A stretch of 64,000 bases of DNA from JASGKO01 sp049840595 (GCA_049840595.1 JASGKO010000027.1:48648-112647); one strand, 5' to 3'. Counted from the stretch's first letter, positions 36,901-45,949 are shown. Numbers and translations: made by a program. The notes: a model not told the origin generated them from the letters alone.

Positions 36901-37795
36901 TAGGAGGTGTAGTGGTGTCATCCTGATAGCCACCGTAAACCTTATCGTAAGAACCATAAAACGACAAAAATTCTGATACATTAATCTGATCCGCCAATTC
37001 TGGAGCAGTCGTTATATAATCCGACAAGTCAATCGCCAATTTTCCGCAATAGGCTACGTAATGAAGAGAATGGAGAGGATTTACTTCATCGTCGTAATAG
37101 TTATTTGTATCCTGAAAATCAGAATCAAAGATATTCCAAGTGTCTACAGATGGCGTATGAATCCAAGAAATCCATGAAAATTTATTAGTATATAAGTCTA
37201 AGTTTTTCTGCAAAGTTGTTAAGGTTCCAGCTTCGGCATCATTACCACTTTCCGATCCCACATAACGCCCATACTGCATATTTGCCCAATAAGCCGTATC
37301 CTTTTCATAATACAAGAGCTTACCAAGCAAAGAGTAGACACCATTCAAAACCGCCTGATAATTAGAAGAATTAATCTGATTAATGTAAACACCCGTAGCA
37401 TTATACAACTCAATGTTTCCATTAAAATAAAGAATGCTATAATAATTTAAACTACTTACATCCGAACTATATCCTGCAGGAGATCCCTCCAAAACGCCAT
37501 TGGTGTAATGACTCACGTCATAGTACACTTGATAAACAATACCCACAGCAGCATCATCATCCTCCATATCCATTAAATAAAACGTATCAGATGGATATAA
37601 AGGGGCCGTCTTTCCGCTTATGCAATTTGGAAGCACTGCTGTAGTGCCGCTCAATCTTGCAATAATCTGTACTTTCCGAAATATCTGAGCTACCTTTTGC
37701 GCATTTTGCTGGGCAACTGATTGCTCAACTCCATAAGCGAAGTTGTGACAACAAACCACCAGCAAAATTAAATATATAGCTTTCCTCATAATCAA
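30961..37795 (-). pseudogene. Giant secreted YD-repeat (Rhs-like) protein, split by three frameshifts
   Basis: Four consecutive frames together encode about 2,280 residues. The N-terminus has a signal peptide (MRKAIYLILLVVCCHNFAYG) and a unique region of about 550 residues with a Cys cluster CCTCASVC. Then come dozens of YD repeats (YDSSGR, YDALGR, YDYAGN, YDNQGR types) and the Rhs core end ETGLLYYGYRYYAPVAGRW. A non-repeat C-terminal domain of about 170 residues follows. Frames break near 36020-36024 (one extra C in CCCCC), near 35835 (one extra base) and near 33370 (one base missing). Such proteins form a cocoon that delivers a toxic C-terminal tip. Whether the breaks are real decides if it is functional. 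Confidence 0.85.
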
Positions 37796-37799
37796 AAAC

Positions 37800-38444
37800 T
37801 TATTGCATTAATGTAAAAACCTGTAGTCCGACCGTAGAAGTGGTATGGCAATCTCCTGGATAAAGGGTCGGATTGAGCCCTAGGTAATATTCCTCGCCAT
37901 TGGTGAGGTAATCACCGTTGTAATTATCACCCCCTCCATAACCAAGCGTTCCAAAGAATTTCAACTCCCACCAATCAGCTATCCCGTCATTGTCAATGTC
38001 GCTGCTCACTTTCAACGGAATATCCACTGCTTCCTCAATATCTGAAGTGCCGCTGGCGTCATTACGATAAGTCGCAAATCTAGCTTCGGTGGCATAGGTT
38101 GGACGCAGGTAATTAAAATCGTAAGTGTAATTAAAATTCCACGTCGTATGGCTACCGGCAGGATCAGGAAGACCAAACCCGAGCCACACTGCGTCCTGGG
38201 TCCAATACAGCATTTGATATATATGCCAGCCGGTAGAGGCATTGGCGGTGATGGAAAAAGTGTGAAGGCTCGGCGAGATGAACATCTGGTTATTGTAGAC
38301 ATAACCGTCGGAATCAACCACCTGGAGTTGGTTTCCATTGGCGCTGGTTATCGTCAAGGTTCCAGCACTCACCTTGTCCAGAAAGCAAGAAACCATGAGT
38401 AAACCTACCGCTGCTTTGATCAAGAGATACAGATGATTACCCAT
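37800..38444 (-). CDS. Secreted protein with calcium-binding (TSP3/EF-hand-like) repeats
   Basis: A 214-residue protein with a signal peptide (LLIKAAVGLLMVSCFLDKVSA) and a beta-rich middle. The Asp-rich segment near residues 145-190, with DIDNDGIADWWELKFFG and a following DNYNGDYLTNGEEYYLGLNP, is typical of thrombospondin type 3 or dockerin-like calcium loops. It ends 4 bp before the YD-repeat start and begins 7 bp after the TPR gene, so the three are one operon. It may help the export or surface folding of the giant protein; this is inference. Confidence 0.72.
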   Translation of the reverse strand: MGNHLYLLIKAAVGLLMVSCFLDKVSAGTLTITSANGNQLQVVDSDGYVYNNQMFISPSLHTFSITANASTGWHIYQMLYWTQDAVWLGFGLPDPAGSHTTWNFNYTYDFNYLRPTYATEARFATYRNDASGTSDIEEAVDIPLKVSSDIDNDGIADWWELKFFGTLGYGGGDNYNGDYLTNGEEYYLGLNPTLYPGDCHTTSTVGLQVFTLMQ

Positions 38445-38451
38445 AAAACGA

Positions 38452-40647
38452 TTAGGAGAGTTTTAGCAAATCGGCAGTGATAGCATCCAATCGAGCCTGG
38501 GCTTCCGTGTCATTGGGATCCACTACTACCAAGTTGTTAAGAAACAGTTGAGCAGAAGTTGCAAGCGCCTTTTGCCAGGCCATCCCAGGACGCGTTCCTA
38601 AAACCCGCAGAATGGAAGTGGCCTGGATCTGGGCTTGGGTGTAGTTCCCTTGTTGCCACTGTGAAAGAGCTAACCAATAATAGGCATAGGCGCAATCCAT
38701 TGTTCCCGGGGAAGCCTTGACCACCTTTGAAAACAATGCCAATGCATCCGTGAACTGGCCTTGGCTCACTTGAAACAGACCATATCGCACCCCCAAAATG
38801 GCTACTCCGATGGCAGGCGTGGCTGCATCATCCAAATAATTCGACACCAACGTTTGCAGACCCGCAGAATCTCCTTGAGTTCGCATCGCATCGAATACCA
38901 TCCCGAGATAATTCCAAAATGTTGAGTTAGTTCCCCACAGCCATTTTCGAGTACTCGAACTCAAACCATTCCAATCTGCCAAAACCCCATCGAAATCCCC
39001 AAAGTCCAACTTACGGCGTGCGACTTTAAACAAGACTACATTTGCACCATAGGCATCTGCGGCATTTGCAAATGCCTGTTGCGCGAGCCTCTCACCCCGT
39101 TGACGGAACGCGGTGCATAAGGGTTTTAAGGCCAGTGGAGCGCGAATGAGCTGCCGAGCGACATCAAGAGCCACTTCAAAATCATTAATTTGTCCAACAA
39201 TGTTGGAGATTTGGGATTGAGCACTACTAATCAAGTCAGGCTGACCGCTTTGGAAAACACACCGAGCCCATTCGATTTGAGCAAAAAGGTAGAGACGCGG
39301 TTTGCCTTGGGCGGTTGTGACAGAAAGAAAGCTGGCATAGCAATCTGCCGCCTTGGAAAAATCTCCCTGCTGTTTTTCGATTTTAGCCAAGGCCCACGTG
39401 GTCCGACACCATTGCTGACTGCCGCTCTGCGATAGACTTTGCGCTTGAGTCAATAAAGAGATCGCCACGCTTGCATGCCCTCCCGAGGCGACGGCCAGCC
39501 CCAATCCGTGCAGGATGCGAGCCTTGCCTGTACTTCCATAGCGATTAACTGCCTTGGTAAGCAAACTCGCCGTATCGGCGGTTTGCCCCTGCTTTAATGC
39601 ATTTAAAATTTTTTGACGGGCAGCATTAAGAAACTCAGCAGGGGCCAATTCATCGACGCTCAATAACGCGGCGGTTTGCGTGGCGATGCCATTGGAATCT
39701 CCACTTAATCGCGCATCCGCGAGAAGAATCTTACGAAGCTCCGCCGCGATAATGGGATTGGAGGTCCCACTTGATGCAAGCCAGTTGGTGGCCACAGTTT
39801 TCCACCGCGCATCCCGTTGGTTGCGCAACCCTTGGGTAATGAGCAAAGTAGCTTTCGCGTTGACACCTGTGGCCACGTTTTGAATCCCGGCAATCACCCC
39901 GGCATCCATCGAAGTCCCCGAACGAAGGTTAGCCGCAAAAAGAATCGGCCAAGCCTTCAAGGTTCCTGCCCGGTAGCCCCCTGCGGTCAAAGCTTGAGTC
40001 GCCTGCGTAATCGCGGTGGCATAACTTCCTTTACGCAAGCTGACGGAAGCCAGCCCGAGAAGCGCGTTGCTTGAACCGGACCAGAAATCAATCGCCTGCT
40101 GGAAACAATCTTGTGCAAAATCGAGTTCACCGTCGTTGAGAAAGAGATTCCCCATTCGAACCATCACCTCATGAGGTGCAGTAGGCTCCACCGGGATAAT
40201 TGCGGCCCCTCCAGCGGCGGTTTGCTGCGCAGCCTGCGTTAACTGCCCCTGATAGGCAGTCCAAAAATCCATCGACTTTTGAATCGCTGCACTGGCAGCC
40301 GTCTGGGCGGCTGAAATCTGGACCTCGGCGAGCAAAACAACGATTTGCCCCACGACTGGCCTCAACCATTGCCTTGCATCCCCTACGCTTAGCTCCGCTG
40401 CCTGTTGATAAGTTTGAAGAGCCTCATCGGTCTGACCCTGACGAAATTGGCCATCAGCAACCAGCGAAAGAATGCAAGCTTGCTGCAGAGGATCGGCAGT
40501 GGCTTGCGCCAGTGTATTTAATAGAGCGAATGCACCGGGGTAATTGCTTTGCCCGAGCAAGTCCCTCGCCGCCCGGAGTTGGGTAGAGAAAGGGTCGCGG
40601 TCCGGTTGGTTGGACGGTTTTGATTTTCGATACAAGCCCACACTCAT
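38452..40647 (-). CDS. Tetratricopeptide-repeat protein
   Basis: A 731-residue protein of repeated helix pairs. Repeat-like units include YPGAFALLNTLAQA, GQTDEALQTYQQAAEL, GELDFAQDCFQQAIDFW, GDFSKAADCYASFL, GQFTDALALFSKVV and GNYTQAQIQATSIL. There is no signal peptide or membrane helix, so it is probably cytoplasmic or a scaffold. It is the first gene of the operon that continues into the calcium-repeat and YD-repeat genes. A chaperone or assembly role for the giant protein is plausible but unproven. Confidence 0.78.
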   Translation of the reverse strand: MSVGLYRKSKPSNQPDRDPFSTQLRAARDLLGQSNYPGAFALLNTLAQATADPLQQACILSLVADGQFRQGQTDEALQTYQQAAELSVGDARQWLRPVVGQIVVLLAEVQISAAQTAASAAIQKSMDFWTAYQGQLTQAAQQTAAGGAAIIPVEPTAPHEVMVRMGNLFLNDGELDFAQDCFQQAIDFWSGSSNALLGLASVSLRKGSYATAITQATQALTAGGYRAGTLKAWPILFAANLRSGTSMDAGVIAGIQNVATGVNAKATLLITQGLRNQRDARWKTVATNWLASSGTSNPIIAAELRKILLADARLSGDSNGIATQTAALLSVDELAPAEFLNAARQKILNALKQGQTADTASLLTKAVNRYGSTGKARILHGLGLAVASGGHASVAISLLTQAQSLSQSGSQQWCRTTWALAKIEKQQGDFSKAADCYASFLSVTTAQGKPRLYLFAQIEWARCVFQSGQPDLISSAQSQISNIVGQINDFEVALDVARQLIRAPLALKPLCTAFRQRGERLAQQAFANAADAYGANVVLFKVARRKLDFGDFDGVLADWNGLSSSTRKWLWGTNSTFWNYLGMVFDAMRTQGDSAGLQTLVSNYLDDAATPAIGVAILGVRYGLFQVSQGQFTDALALFSKVVKASPGTMDCAYAYYWLALSQWQQGNYTQAQIQATSILRVLGTRPGMAWQKALATSAQLFLNNLVVVDPNDTEAQARLDAITADLLKLS

Positions 40648-40664
40648 AAATTTCGTCTTTCACT

Positions 40665-40705
40665 AATTAATCAAAAATAGAACCCGGGGGATTTCTCCCC
40701 CGGGT
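40665..40705 (-). terminator. Terminator downstream of the small exported protein gene
   Basis: ACCCGGGGGA and TCCCCCGGGT are perfect arms with a 4-base loop, followed on the minus strand by TTCTATTTTT. It separates the small gene at 40,725 from the TPR operon. Confidence 0.78.
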
Positions 40706-40724
40706 AAGCTGGGTTGCCGTGGAC

Positions 40725-41067
40725 CTAGCGGTCCGGACACGCAGCAAATTTGCAAATAACAAGCTGGCTAGGCACCCAAACCTTCAGGGTAAATCTCAAA
40801 GGGCTGCCGACATCCCCTGGCGCTTCTGGCTGCCTGTTTAACACTTGTGAATCTACCTTGTTCACAAAGCCGCAAAAAAGCCGGGCTGTAATTTCGCCCT
40901 GGCATGGAACGGATGCGATATCGCAACGTCCGTTGGGCCAGTTTAGACTTCGGTTGCGTAAGCAGCGTCGCACGATCGAAAGCAGAGATAAATAGTGACA
41001 GCGTCGCAAAGACTCCGGCAACTCTCAAGAAATGCTTCCGACTTACTTTTGCTGCACATCCGCTCAT
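40725..41067 (-). pseudogene. Small exported protein, probably frameshifted
   Basis: One frame (from 41067) gives a start and signal-like helix, FLRVAGVFATLSLFISAF. A second frame, ending at 40725, gives a better-looking C-terminus (EITARLFCGFVNKVDSQVL to CKFAACPDR) with three cysteines. Together they would make about 110 residues, with the frame change somewhere between 40,930 and 40,965. Family unknown. It precedes the TPR operon and is closed by its own hairpin. Confidence 0.45.
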
Positions 41068-41168
41068 CGAACACAGAGTAGATCAAAATCCTTTCACTCG
41101 CGCAATAAATTTTCTTAAAATTAACTTTAATTTTACAAATCCCCTCAAACAAGCACTTGATCTAAAGG

Positions 41169-41987
41169 ATGAAAAAAAATTGCCCCATTAAAAATTGGGC
41201 GACGTACTTGTTTCTGGTCTGGGCAATACTTTATTATCCCGCTCAAGGGCCCGCCTCTGAAATTGCCTTTTTCTACGCCGTAGATGCCGACTATACCGCT
41301 CTTGCGGCAGCCTCTGATCAAGCCGCTCAATCAGTAAAGGTGGGATCTCATACCATCGCGCGTTTCACCATGGGAACGCATCGAATCTTCGCCTGCAAAA
41401 TGGAATCAGGCGCAGTCCCCTCCGCCCTTTCAGCGGCAGCGTTGCTCACGAAATTCCACTGCGACCTGGCATTCGCGATCGGCCCAGCCGGAGGAATTTC
41501 AGACTCAGCAACCATCGGACAGTGGTTCCAAGTGACAAAAGTGGTCGCGTATCAACATGGATCACAGGGAAGTACCGGATTTATGCTCGCCCCCAATGCG
41601 GTCATTGTGCTGCCGAAATCTGAATCAGTTCAGATCAAGCTTCCACAGTTGTTTAAAGATAACCCACAATGGACCGTAGCTTCGGGTGAGCTGTTTGTGC
41701 TTTCCCTCGGTTTCAGACAACAATTGGAGGAAGACACTCACGCCCAGGCAGTAGATATGAATCTTTACGGCCTTGCCGCCGCCTGTGCGGACTACCAGGT
41801 ACCCCTCTATTGCTGGCGAATCATCAGCGATCGCGCGGATGAGAACGCCGGGGAAGATTTCAAGACCTTCACCTCCAACTACGATGGTTCGGGAGCTAAA
41901 GCAATCGTAGAGATTATTCGCAATCTGCCCAAAAATCCAAATTCCCCCGCCTCGTATCCTGGCCTGCAGAAACTGCTAAACCGTTAG
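41169..41987 (+). CDS. Exported nucleoside phosphorylase / MTA-SAH nucleosidase-like protein
   Basis: A 272-residue PNP/UDP-phosphorylase-superfamily protein behind an N-terminal hydrophobic export signal (NWATYLFLVWAILYYP). Conserved pieces are FAIGPAGGISDSATIGQW, TVASGELFVLSL and RIISDRADENAGEDF, with the catalytic Asp expected in ISDxAD. The ribose-binding VDME motif of nucleosidases is VDMNLYG here (Glu to Asn), and the early acidic residue is in AVDAD. Export and the changed site suggest an atypical substrate or a binding role. It diverges from the secreted-protein operon. Confidence 0.7.
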   Translation: MKKNCPIKNWATYLFLVWAILYYPAQGPASEIAFFYAVDADYTALAAASDQAAQSVKVGSHTIARFTMGTHRIFACKMESGAVPSALSAAALLTKFHCDLAFAIGPAGGISDSATIGQWFQVTKVVAYQHGSQGSTGFMLAPNAVIVLPKSESVQIKLPQLFKDNPQWTVASGELFVLSLGFRQQLEEDTHAQAVDMNLYGLAAACADYQVPLYCWRIISDRADENAGEDFKTFTSNYDGSGAKAIVEIIRNLPKNPNSPASYPGLQKLLNR

Positions 41988-42114
41988 GAACTTCAATTTT
42001 GCGGTCAAAAAAGCGACTTCTTCTGCGACGAACAGCTTACGCAGTTTTAGCTGCGAACCCTTGATAGTTAGATTTTGAGATGGTGCACACGCACATTAAA
42101 CACTCCACCATCGA

Positions 42115-43887
42115 TTACTCGCCCAGGGACTGTCTGCGGAGGTATCGCTCGCGGTCCTTGCTTTTGCGGCACGGGTGGCATTGACCGCGTCGTTTCAGGA
42201 ATTCACTTTCCGACTTCACCTCCTTGCAGCTTGAGCATCGGCGCTGCCCCTCGGAGATTTCATCGTCCGGGTTCGAAAGGCGAAAGGGAGCAGGCAATTC
42301 CACCACGCTATTGGAACTACCATTTTCGCTCCCAAGAAAATTCTCTCGGAGCCGGAACGACACGATCCCATCGCCCTTCAAATAGACCTCGGAAAACAGC
42401 GCGGTGATGAACTCCTTCTTTTCATGGGCATCAACCAGACGTCCGTAGCGGTATGCACCCCGGACCACCTTGCGCGCAAAGTCCTCCAAGCTCCACTTCT
42501 CGGCAGTTCCTTGAGGCTGGCGAGATTCCAACAACTGGCGCTGCTTCGTCAGAGCCTGCTGGCGCTCCCGCAGCACGTCGATGGTAATGAGCCCGTTTTC
42601 ATACGCATCAAGCAGCCGCTTTTCCCGTTTCTGAAAGGCCCCGCCATCCGCACCGGCAGAGGCTGAGGCAGGAAAGGCGCACACCGTCTCGCTGATTCGC
42701 TTGAGCGAACTTTCGATGAGGGCGACCAGCACCTTGGGATCTCGCAAGATGTGCTTGGTGAACGCGTCCATCAACTCGTCGGTCTCGCGCTGCTTAAGAT
42801 TGGGCTGCTTGCAGCGGTCAGGATATTTGCTGGTGTAGAGGTAATAGTTCCTCTTGCACAAGTATTGCCCACAGCGACCACCTTTCACACGCCGTCCCGA
42901 GGTGCAATAGAGCCGTTCGCCGCAATAGCCGCATCTCCCCACCCCGGCCAGGAGATTCACCGTATGATACTTCTCGCGTGATTTAACGTGGTTGAACGTC
43001 GTCTGCTTGAGCTGCTCCTGCACCCGGTCGAAACGCTCCTGGCTCACGCAGCCTTCCATGACCTTGTTCTTGATGACTTCGTCCCCAGACCGGGCCACCT
43101 TCACCCGGTAGGTTTTTCCAGATGCGCTGACTCGTTTGGCTCCGCGCTTGGAACTGAAGATTCGCCAGCCGGTATAAATCGGGTTGCAGAGCAGGTTTTT
43201 GATCGTGCGGTGGCCAATGCCGGTGCGCCGCTCCAGCTCGCAAAAATTGTGAATGCCGTCCTCATCGAACAAGCGGAATAATTCCACGACCAGCGCAGCT
43301 TTGTCATTGTAGGTGTAACGCTCCTCGCTCCGCAGGTAGGAGACGCCAAGCGGCAGAGTGAGATGGTTGGTGGGGCACTTCCCGGCGCGTCGTTTGGCCT
43401 CCTTCGCCCCCTGGGCGCGTTCTTTCATCAGCGCAAGTTCATACCCCGCAATCGTCGCCCGGATGCCGGAGAACAACATCCCGTCCTTGTTCCCCAGATT
43501 GTATTCGGTGTCCCCGGAGTAAATGATCGCGCCCGTATCCTTGAAGACCTGGAGAATGGCATAGTCGGTTGGCTGGTCAGGGCGGAAAAGCCGGTCCAAA
43601 TCTGCCACCACCAAGCCGTCAATGGCACGGATACCGATCAAGTGAAGAACGTGCTGGATGGTCGGGTTCTGAAGCACCTGGGTGCCCGACACGTCGGCGA
43701 TCTCGAAGACCTCGACGCAATCCAAGTTCTTCGCCGCGACCGTCTGTTCGATCACCCGCCGCTGGCGGGGAATACCACCGCGGTCATCCGCCGCCTGATC
43801 AGCCGTCGAGACACGAATCAGCCCGACCACCTTCTTGCGAGGGTGGGCCATCTCGGGAAAAGCGGATGGGCTGATGATCGAGGGCAT
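42115..43887 (-). CDS. Large serine recombinase (integrase type)
   Basis: A 590-residue site-specific recombinase. The resolvase domain has the nucleophile S27 in GLIRVSTADQ and the partner motif VVADLDRLFR. A Recombinase domain follows (GIGHRTIKNLLCNPIYTGW), then a zinc ribbon (CGYCGERLYC...YLCKRNYY) and a coiled coil. The extra C-terminal end, RCSSCKEVKSESEFL...CHPCRKSKDRERY, forms a second CxxC/CxxC zinc-finger-like module. Such enzymes integrate or excise mobile elements. The start may be ATG 43851 rather than 43887. Two small genes lie upstream on the same strand. Confidence 0.92.
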   Translation of the reverse strand: MPSIISPSAFPEMAHPRKKVVGLIRVSTADQAADDRGGIPRQRRVIEQTVAAKNLDCVEVFEIADVSGTQVLQNPTIQHVLHLIGIRAIDGLVVADLDRLFRPDQPTDYAILQVFKDTGAIIYSGDTEYNLGNKDGMLFSGIRATIAGYELALMKERAQGAKEAKRRAGKCPTNHLTLPLGVSYLRSEERYTYNDKAALVVELFRLFDEDGIHNFCELERRTGIGHRTIKNLLCNPIYTGWRIFSSKRGAKRVSASGKTYRVKVARSGDEVIKNKVMEGCVSQERFDRVQEQLKQTTFNHVKSREKYHTVNLLAGVGRCGYCGERLYCTSGRRVKGGRCGQYLCKRNYYLYTSKYPDRCKQPNLKQRETDELMDAFTKHILRDPKVLVALIESSLKRISETVCAFPASASAGADGGAFQKREKRLLDAYENGLITIDVLRERQQALTKQRQLLESRQPQGTAEKWSLEDFARKVVRGAYRYGRLVDAHEKKEFITALFSEVYLKGDGIVSFRLRENFLGSENGSSNSVVELPAPFRLSNPDDEISEGQRRCSSCKEVKSESEFLKRRGQCHPCRKSKDRERYLRRQSLGE

Positions 43888-43935
43888 AGAGCAGGAAAAA
43901 CCAGCGGATTTAGTGGACGCAATGGCGAGTGTTAC

Positions 43936-43963
43936 AGAGGCACCGCATGAATGCGGTGCCTCT
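43936..43963. repeat. Perfect 13-bp-arm palindrome upstream of the serine recombinase
   Basis: AGAGGCACCGCAT, GA, ATGCGGTGCCTCT: perfect arms with a 2-base centre, 49 bp before the recombinase start and after the 118-residue gene. It could be an operator, a hairpin between genes, or part of an attachment site. Confidence 0.85.
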
Positions 43964-43991
43964 ACGCGAGGGCATCAGTTAAAAGTCCCCG

Positions 43992-44348
43992 CTACTTGAT
44001 GGCTGTTTTCATCGAGCCAATCACCGAGGGGGCTGCAAAAATAAAGCAATTCCGCTGGTCCGCCCCGCTTTCCCGAATTTTAATCCAGGTGGCGGCCCGG
44101 GTCGTCGCATCACCAACAAGGCCGGTGAAACGAAGGCCGCAGGACATTTCCCCATCGACGAGGTCAAATTTGAGACAACCACTATGGATAATCACGCCGG
44201 TGGGCAGCCAGTTCAGGAATTTGCGGGTGAGTTTCTCGTGCGCGACCATGAGCCAGCCGGGAGGAATATAATATTCATCCAAAGCAAGTTTTGTCGAAAG
44301 ATCGACGTCGGTTTCGGAGTAGGTGTGGTTATGGTGGTTGTTTGTCAT
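43992..44348 (-). CDS. Hypothetical protein of the recombinase cassette
   Basis: A 118-residue soluble protein with a His/Asn-rich start (TNNHHNHTY) and segments such as EYYIPPGWLMVAHEKLTRKFL and CLKFDLVDGEMSCGLRFTGLVGD. No family recognised. Its ATG overlaps the stop of the 72-residue gene (ATGA at 44345-44348), and it precedes the recombinase by 104 bp on the same strand, so the three probably form one cassette. Confidence 0.6.
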   Translation of the reverse strand: MTNNHHNHTYSETDVDLSTKLALDEYYIPPGWLMVAHEKLTRKFLNWLPTGVIIHSGCLKFDLVDGEMSCGLRFTGLVGDATTRAATWIKIRESGADQRNCFIFAAPSVIGSMKTAIK

Positions 44349-44563
44349 AGCTGGCGTGTTTTCGGTTGGGTAAGCGGGCGCGAGGCCGACAGGTGTTGAG
44401 CGAGGCGCTTGACTTCATCGAGATCCTCTTTAGCGACTGCAAGGAGGAGGCGGTTGAGAGTTTCCTCCTCCTGCTCAGCTTGGCTGATGAGGTCCTGGAC
44501 GAGGCGACCGAGACGGGTGGCATCGGCCTTCGCGGCGAAACCAAGGAGTCCGTCTGGAGTCAT
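44345..44563 (-). CDS. Small helical hypothetical protein
   Basis: A 72-residue, strongly helical, acidic protein (LGRLVQDLISQAEQEEETLN, VAKEDLDEVKRLAQHLSA). It is translationally coupled to the 118-residue gene and is first in the recombinase cassette. It could be a recombination directionality factor or regulator, but nothing in the sequence proves this. Confidence 0.55.
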   Translation of the reverse strand: MTPDGLLGFAAKADATRLGRLVQDLISQAEQEEETLNRLLLAVAKEDLDEVKRLAQHLSASRPLTQPKTRQL

Positions 44564-44740
44564 CGGCTCGCCCTCTCAATCTGCTCTTTGAAGTTGTTGC
44601 TCATCGTTAGTAGGTGTTTGGATCGGTGCGGGAGGCAGCGAACGCAGGAAGAATACGGGAGTGAGGTGGGCGGCTCCTCCCCATCTTTGAAGCCTCAAAC
44701 ATAGTTTTGAGCGTTTCCCAATTTGTGTCACAGGTGATGC

Positions 44741-45850
44741 ATGGAAAATTCATCAACCCAACCGACCGCTCCTCATGGCTTTACGCGCACCCTTCGTGAG
44801 CAACTGAAGTTTGAAGTGGAGGAGAAGGCATTTCGTGCCCAACTGCTCGACTACCTTGACCAGTCTCTCGACGAATACCCTTCGACGAACTCCGAGGAGC
44901 GTGAAAAAACGCTCGTGACGCTGGGCTGCGTTGGCGCATCTCAGTCTGAAACCGTTGCTCGCGCGAGTGGTATCGTCATGCTTGCGCAAACGCTGTATGA
45001 ACGCGCTCTCAACGACAACCGGCTTCCTGATTCCGTTCGGGAAGGCGATGGACGCCCATCCGTGACCAGCGAGGAAGAGGCGGGGTGCGAGCTGGTGGCG
45101 ATTGCCTTGCAACTTTCGAAGTGGGTCCGGGAACTGAGCCTGAAGAAGCCTCACCTGTTTTCACAGCTTGCCCCCGAAAGCATTGAGTGGCCGTTAAGTG
45201 TCGCCAAGCACCCGGATTGGCAAAAGGACAACGACGAGCTTCTCACCAAGTTGAAGGTAGGGAGCAATACGGCGCTGCCGCATCTCCAGCGGCTTTCAAA
45301 GCGCAACACTGCCAATCAGATTTATCGCGGCTCGCTTCATCTCCTTAGTGAGCACCTGGTAGAAATCGTTGAAGCGGCAAGGGAGTACGGCCACCAAAAC
45401 TCGCACGCTGTGGAGGAGGCAAAGTATGTAAGTGTCTTCACGGATGAGGGGGTTAAGACCGTGGAAAATTCTCCTCAAGATAACGGCCAGACTGGTGCGC
45501 CAATCTCGCCCGTTGCAGACGTTGAAACCCATGATGGCTCCACCAACAAACTGCTTCCGCCCATGGAAGTCATTTTCGCTGATGACCCTCGGATTGAAGT
45601 GTTGAATGCTTACCACATGGCAATGGACCTGGCTCCCTTGAGCAAGGACAATGTTCACGATTGGTTTGCCGTTGCGTGGAAGTGGTTGCTCATCCTCACG
45701 GAAGACATGCCACAGGACCTTGAACTTCTTGACGGCGTCGGAGGCTATCAAAAACACCGCCATGGAAAAGAAGACTCGAATGTCCGAAACGCCATCAAGG
45801 ATCGCCTGAAGATTGCCTTTGAAAAGCGATTCGGGAAACTCCCATCCTAG
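44741..45850 (+). CDS. Hypothetical protein, helical
   Basis: A 369-residue soluble protein with no recognised domain. The N-terminal 230 residues look all-helical (EEAGCELVAIALQLSKWVREL, NQIYRGSLHLLSEHLVEIVE). A linker rich in Asp, Gly and Pro leads to a C-terminal part with LLPPMEVIFADDPRIEVLN and DWFAVAWKWLLILTEDMP. It diverges from the recombinase cassette and ends before a clear terminator, so it is a single-gene unit. Its place in the mobile region makes a defence, regulatory or cargo role possible. Confidence 0.6.
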   Translation: MENSSTQPTAPHGFTRTLREQLKFEVEEKAFRAQLLDYLDQSLDEYPSTNSEEREKTLVTLGCVGASQSETVARASGIVMLAQTLYERALNDNRLPDSVREGDGRPSVTSEEEAGCELVAIALQLSKWVRELSLKKPHLFSQLAPESIEWPLSVAKHPDWQKDNDELLTKLKVGSNTALPHLQRLSKRNTANQIYRGSLHLLSEHLVEIVEAAREYGHQNSHAVEEAKYVSVFTDEGVKTVENSPQDNGQTGAPISPVADVETHDGSTNKLLPPMEVIFADDPRIEVLNAYHMAMDLAPLSKDNVHDWFAVAWKWLLILTEDMPQDLELLDGVGGYQKHRHGKEDSNVRNAIKDRLKIAFEKRFGKLPS

Positions 45851-45912
45851 TCAAAAGGCAGGAGCATTTCACCGGAAATGCCCCGTGAAAATCCCGGTTA
45901 TTTCTAAACCAG

Positions 45913-45949
45913 AGCGGGTCTGCATCCAGTTTCAGGCCCGCTTTTTTTG
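45913..45949 (+). terminator. Terminator of the 369-residue gene
   Basis: AGCGGGTCTG and CAGGCCCGCT (one G-U pair) around a 10-base loop, then seven Ts, about 60 bp past the stop. Confidence 0.88.

Noticed and set aside
44329..44544. Second small minus-strand ORF in the recombinase cassette
   Set aside because: It overlaps the 72-residue gene almost completely in another frame and lacks the coupled ATGA junction seen for the accepted frame.
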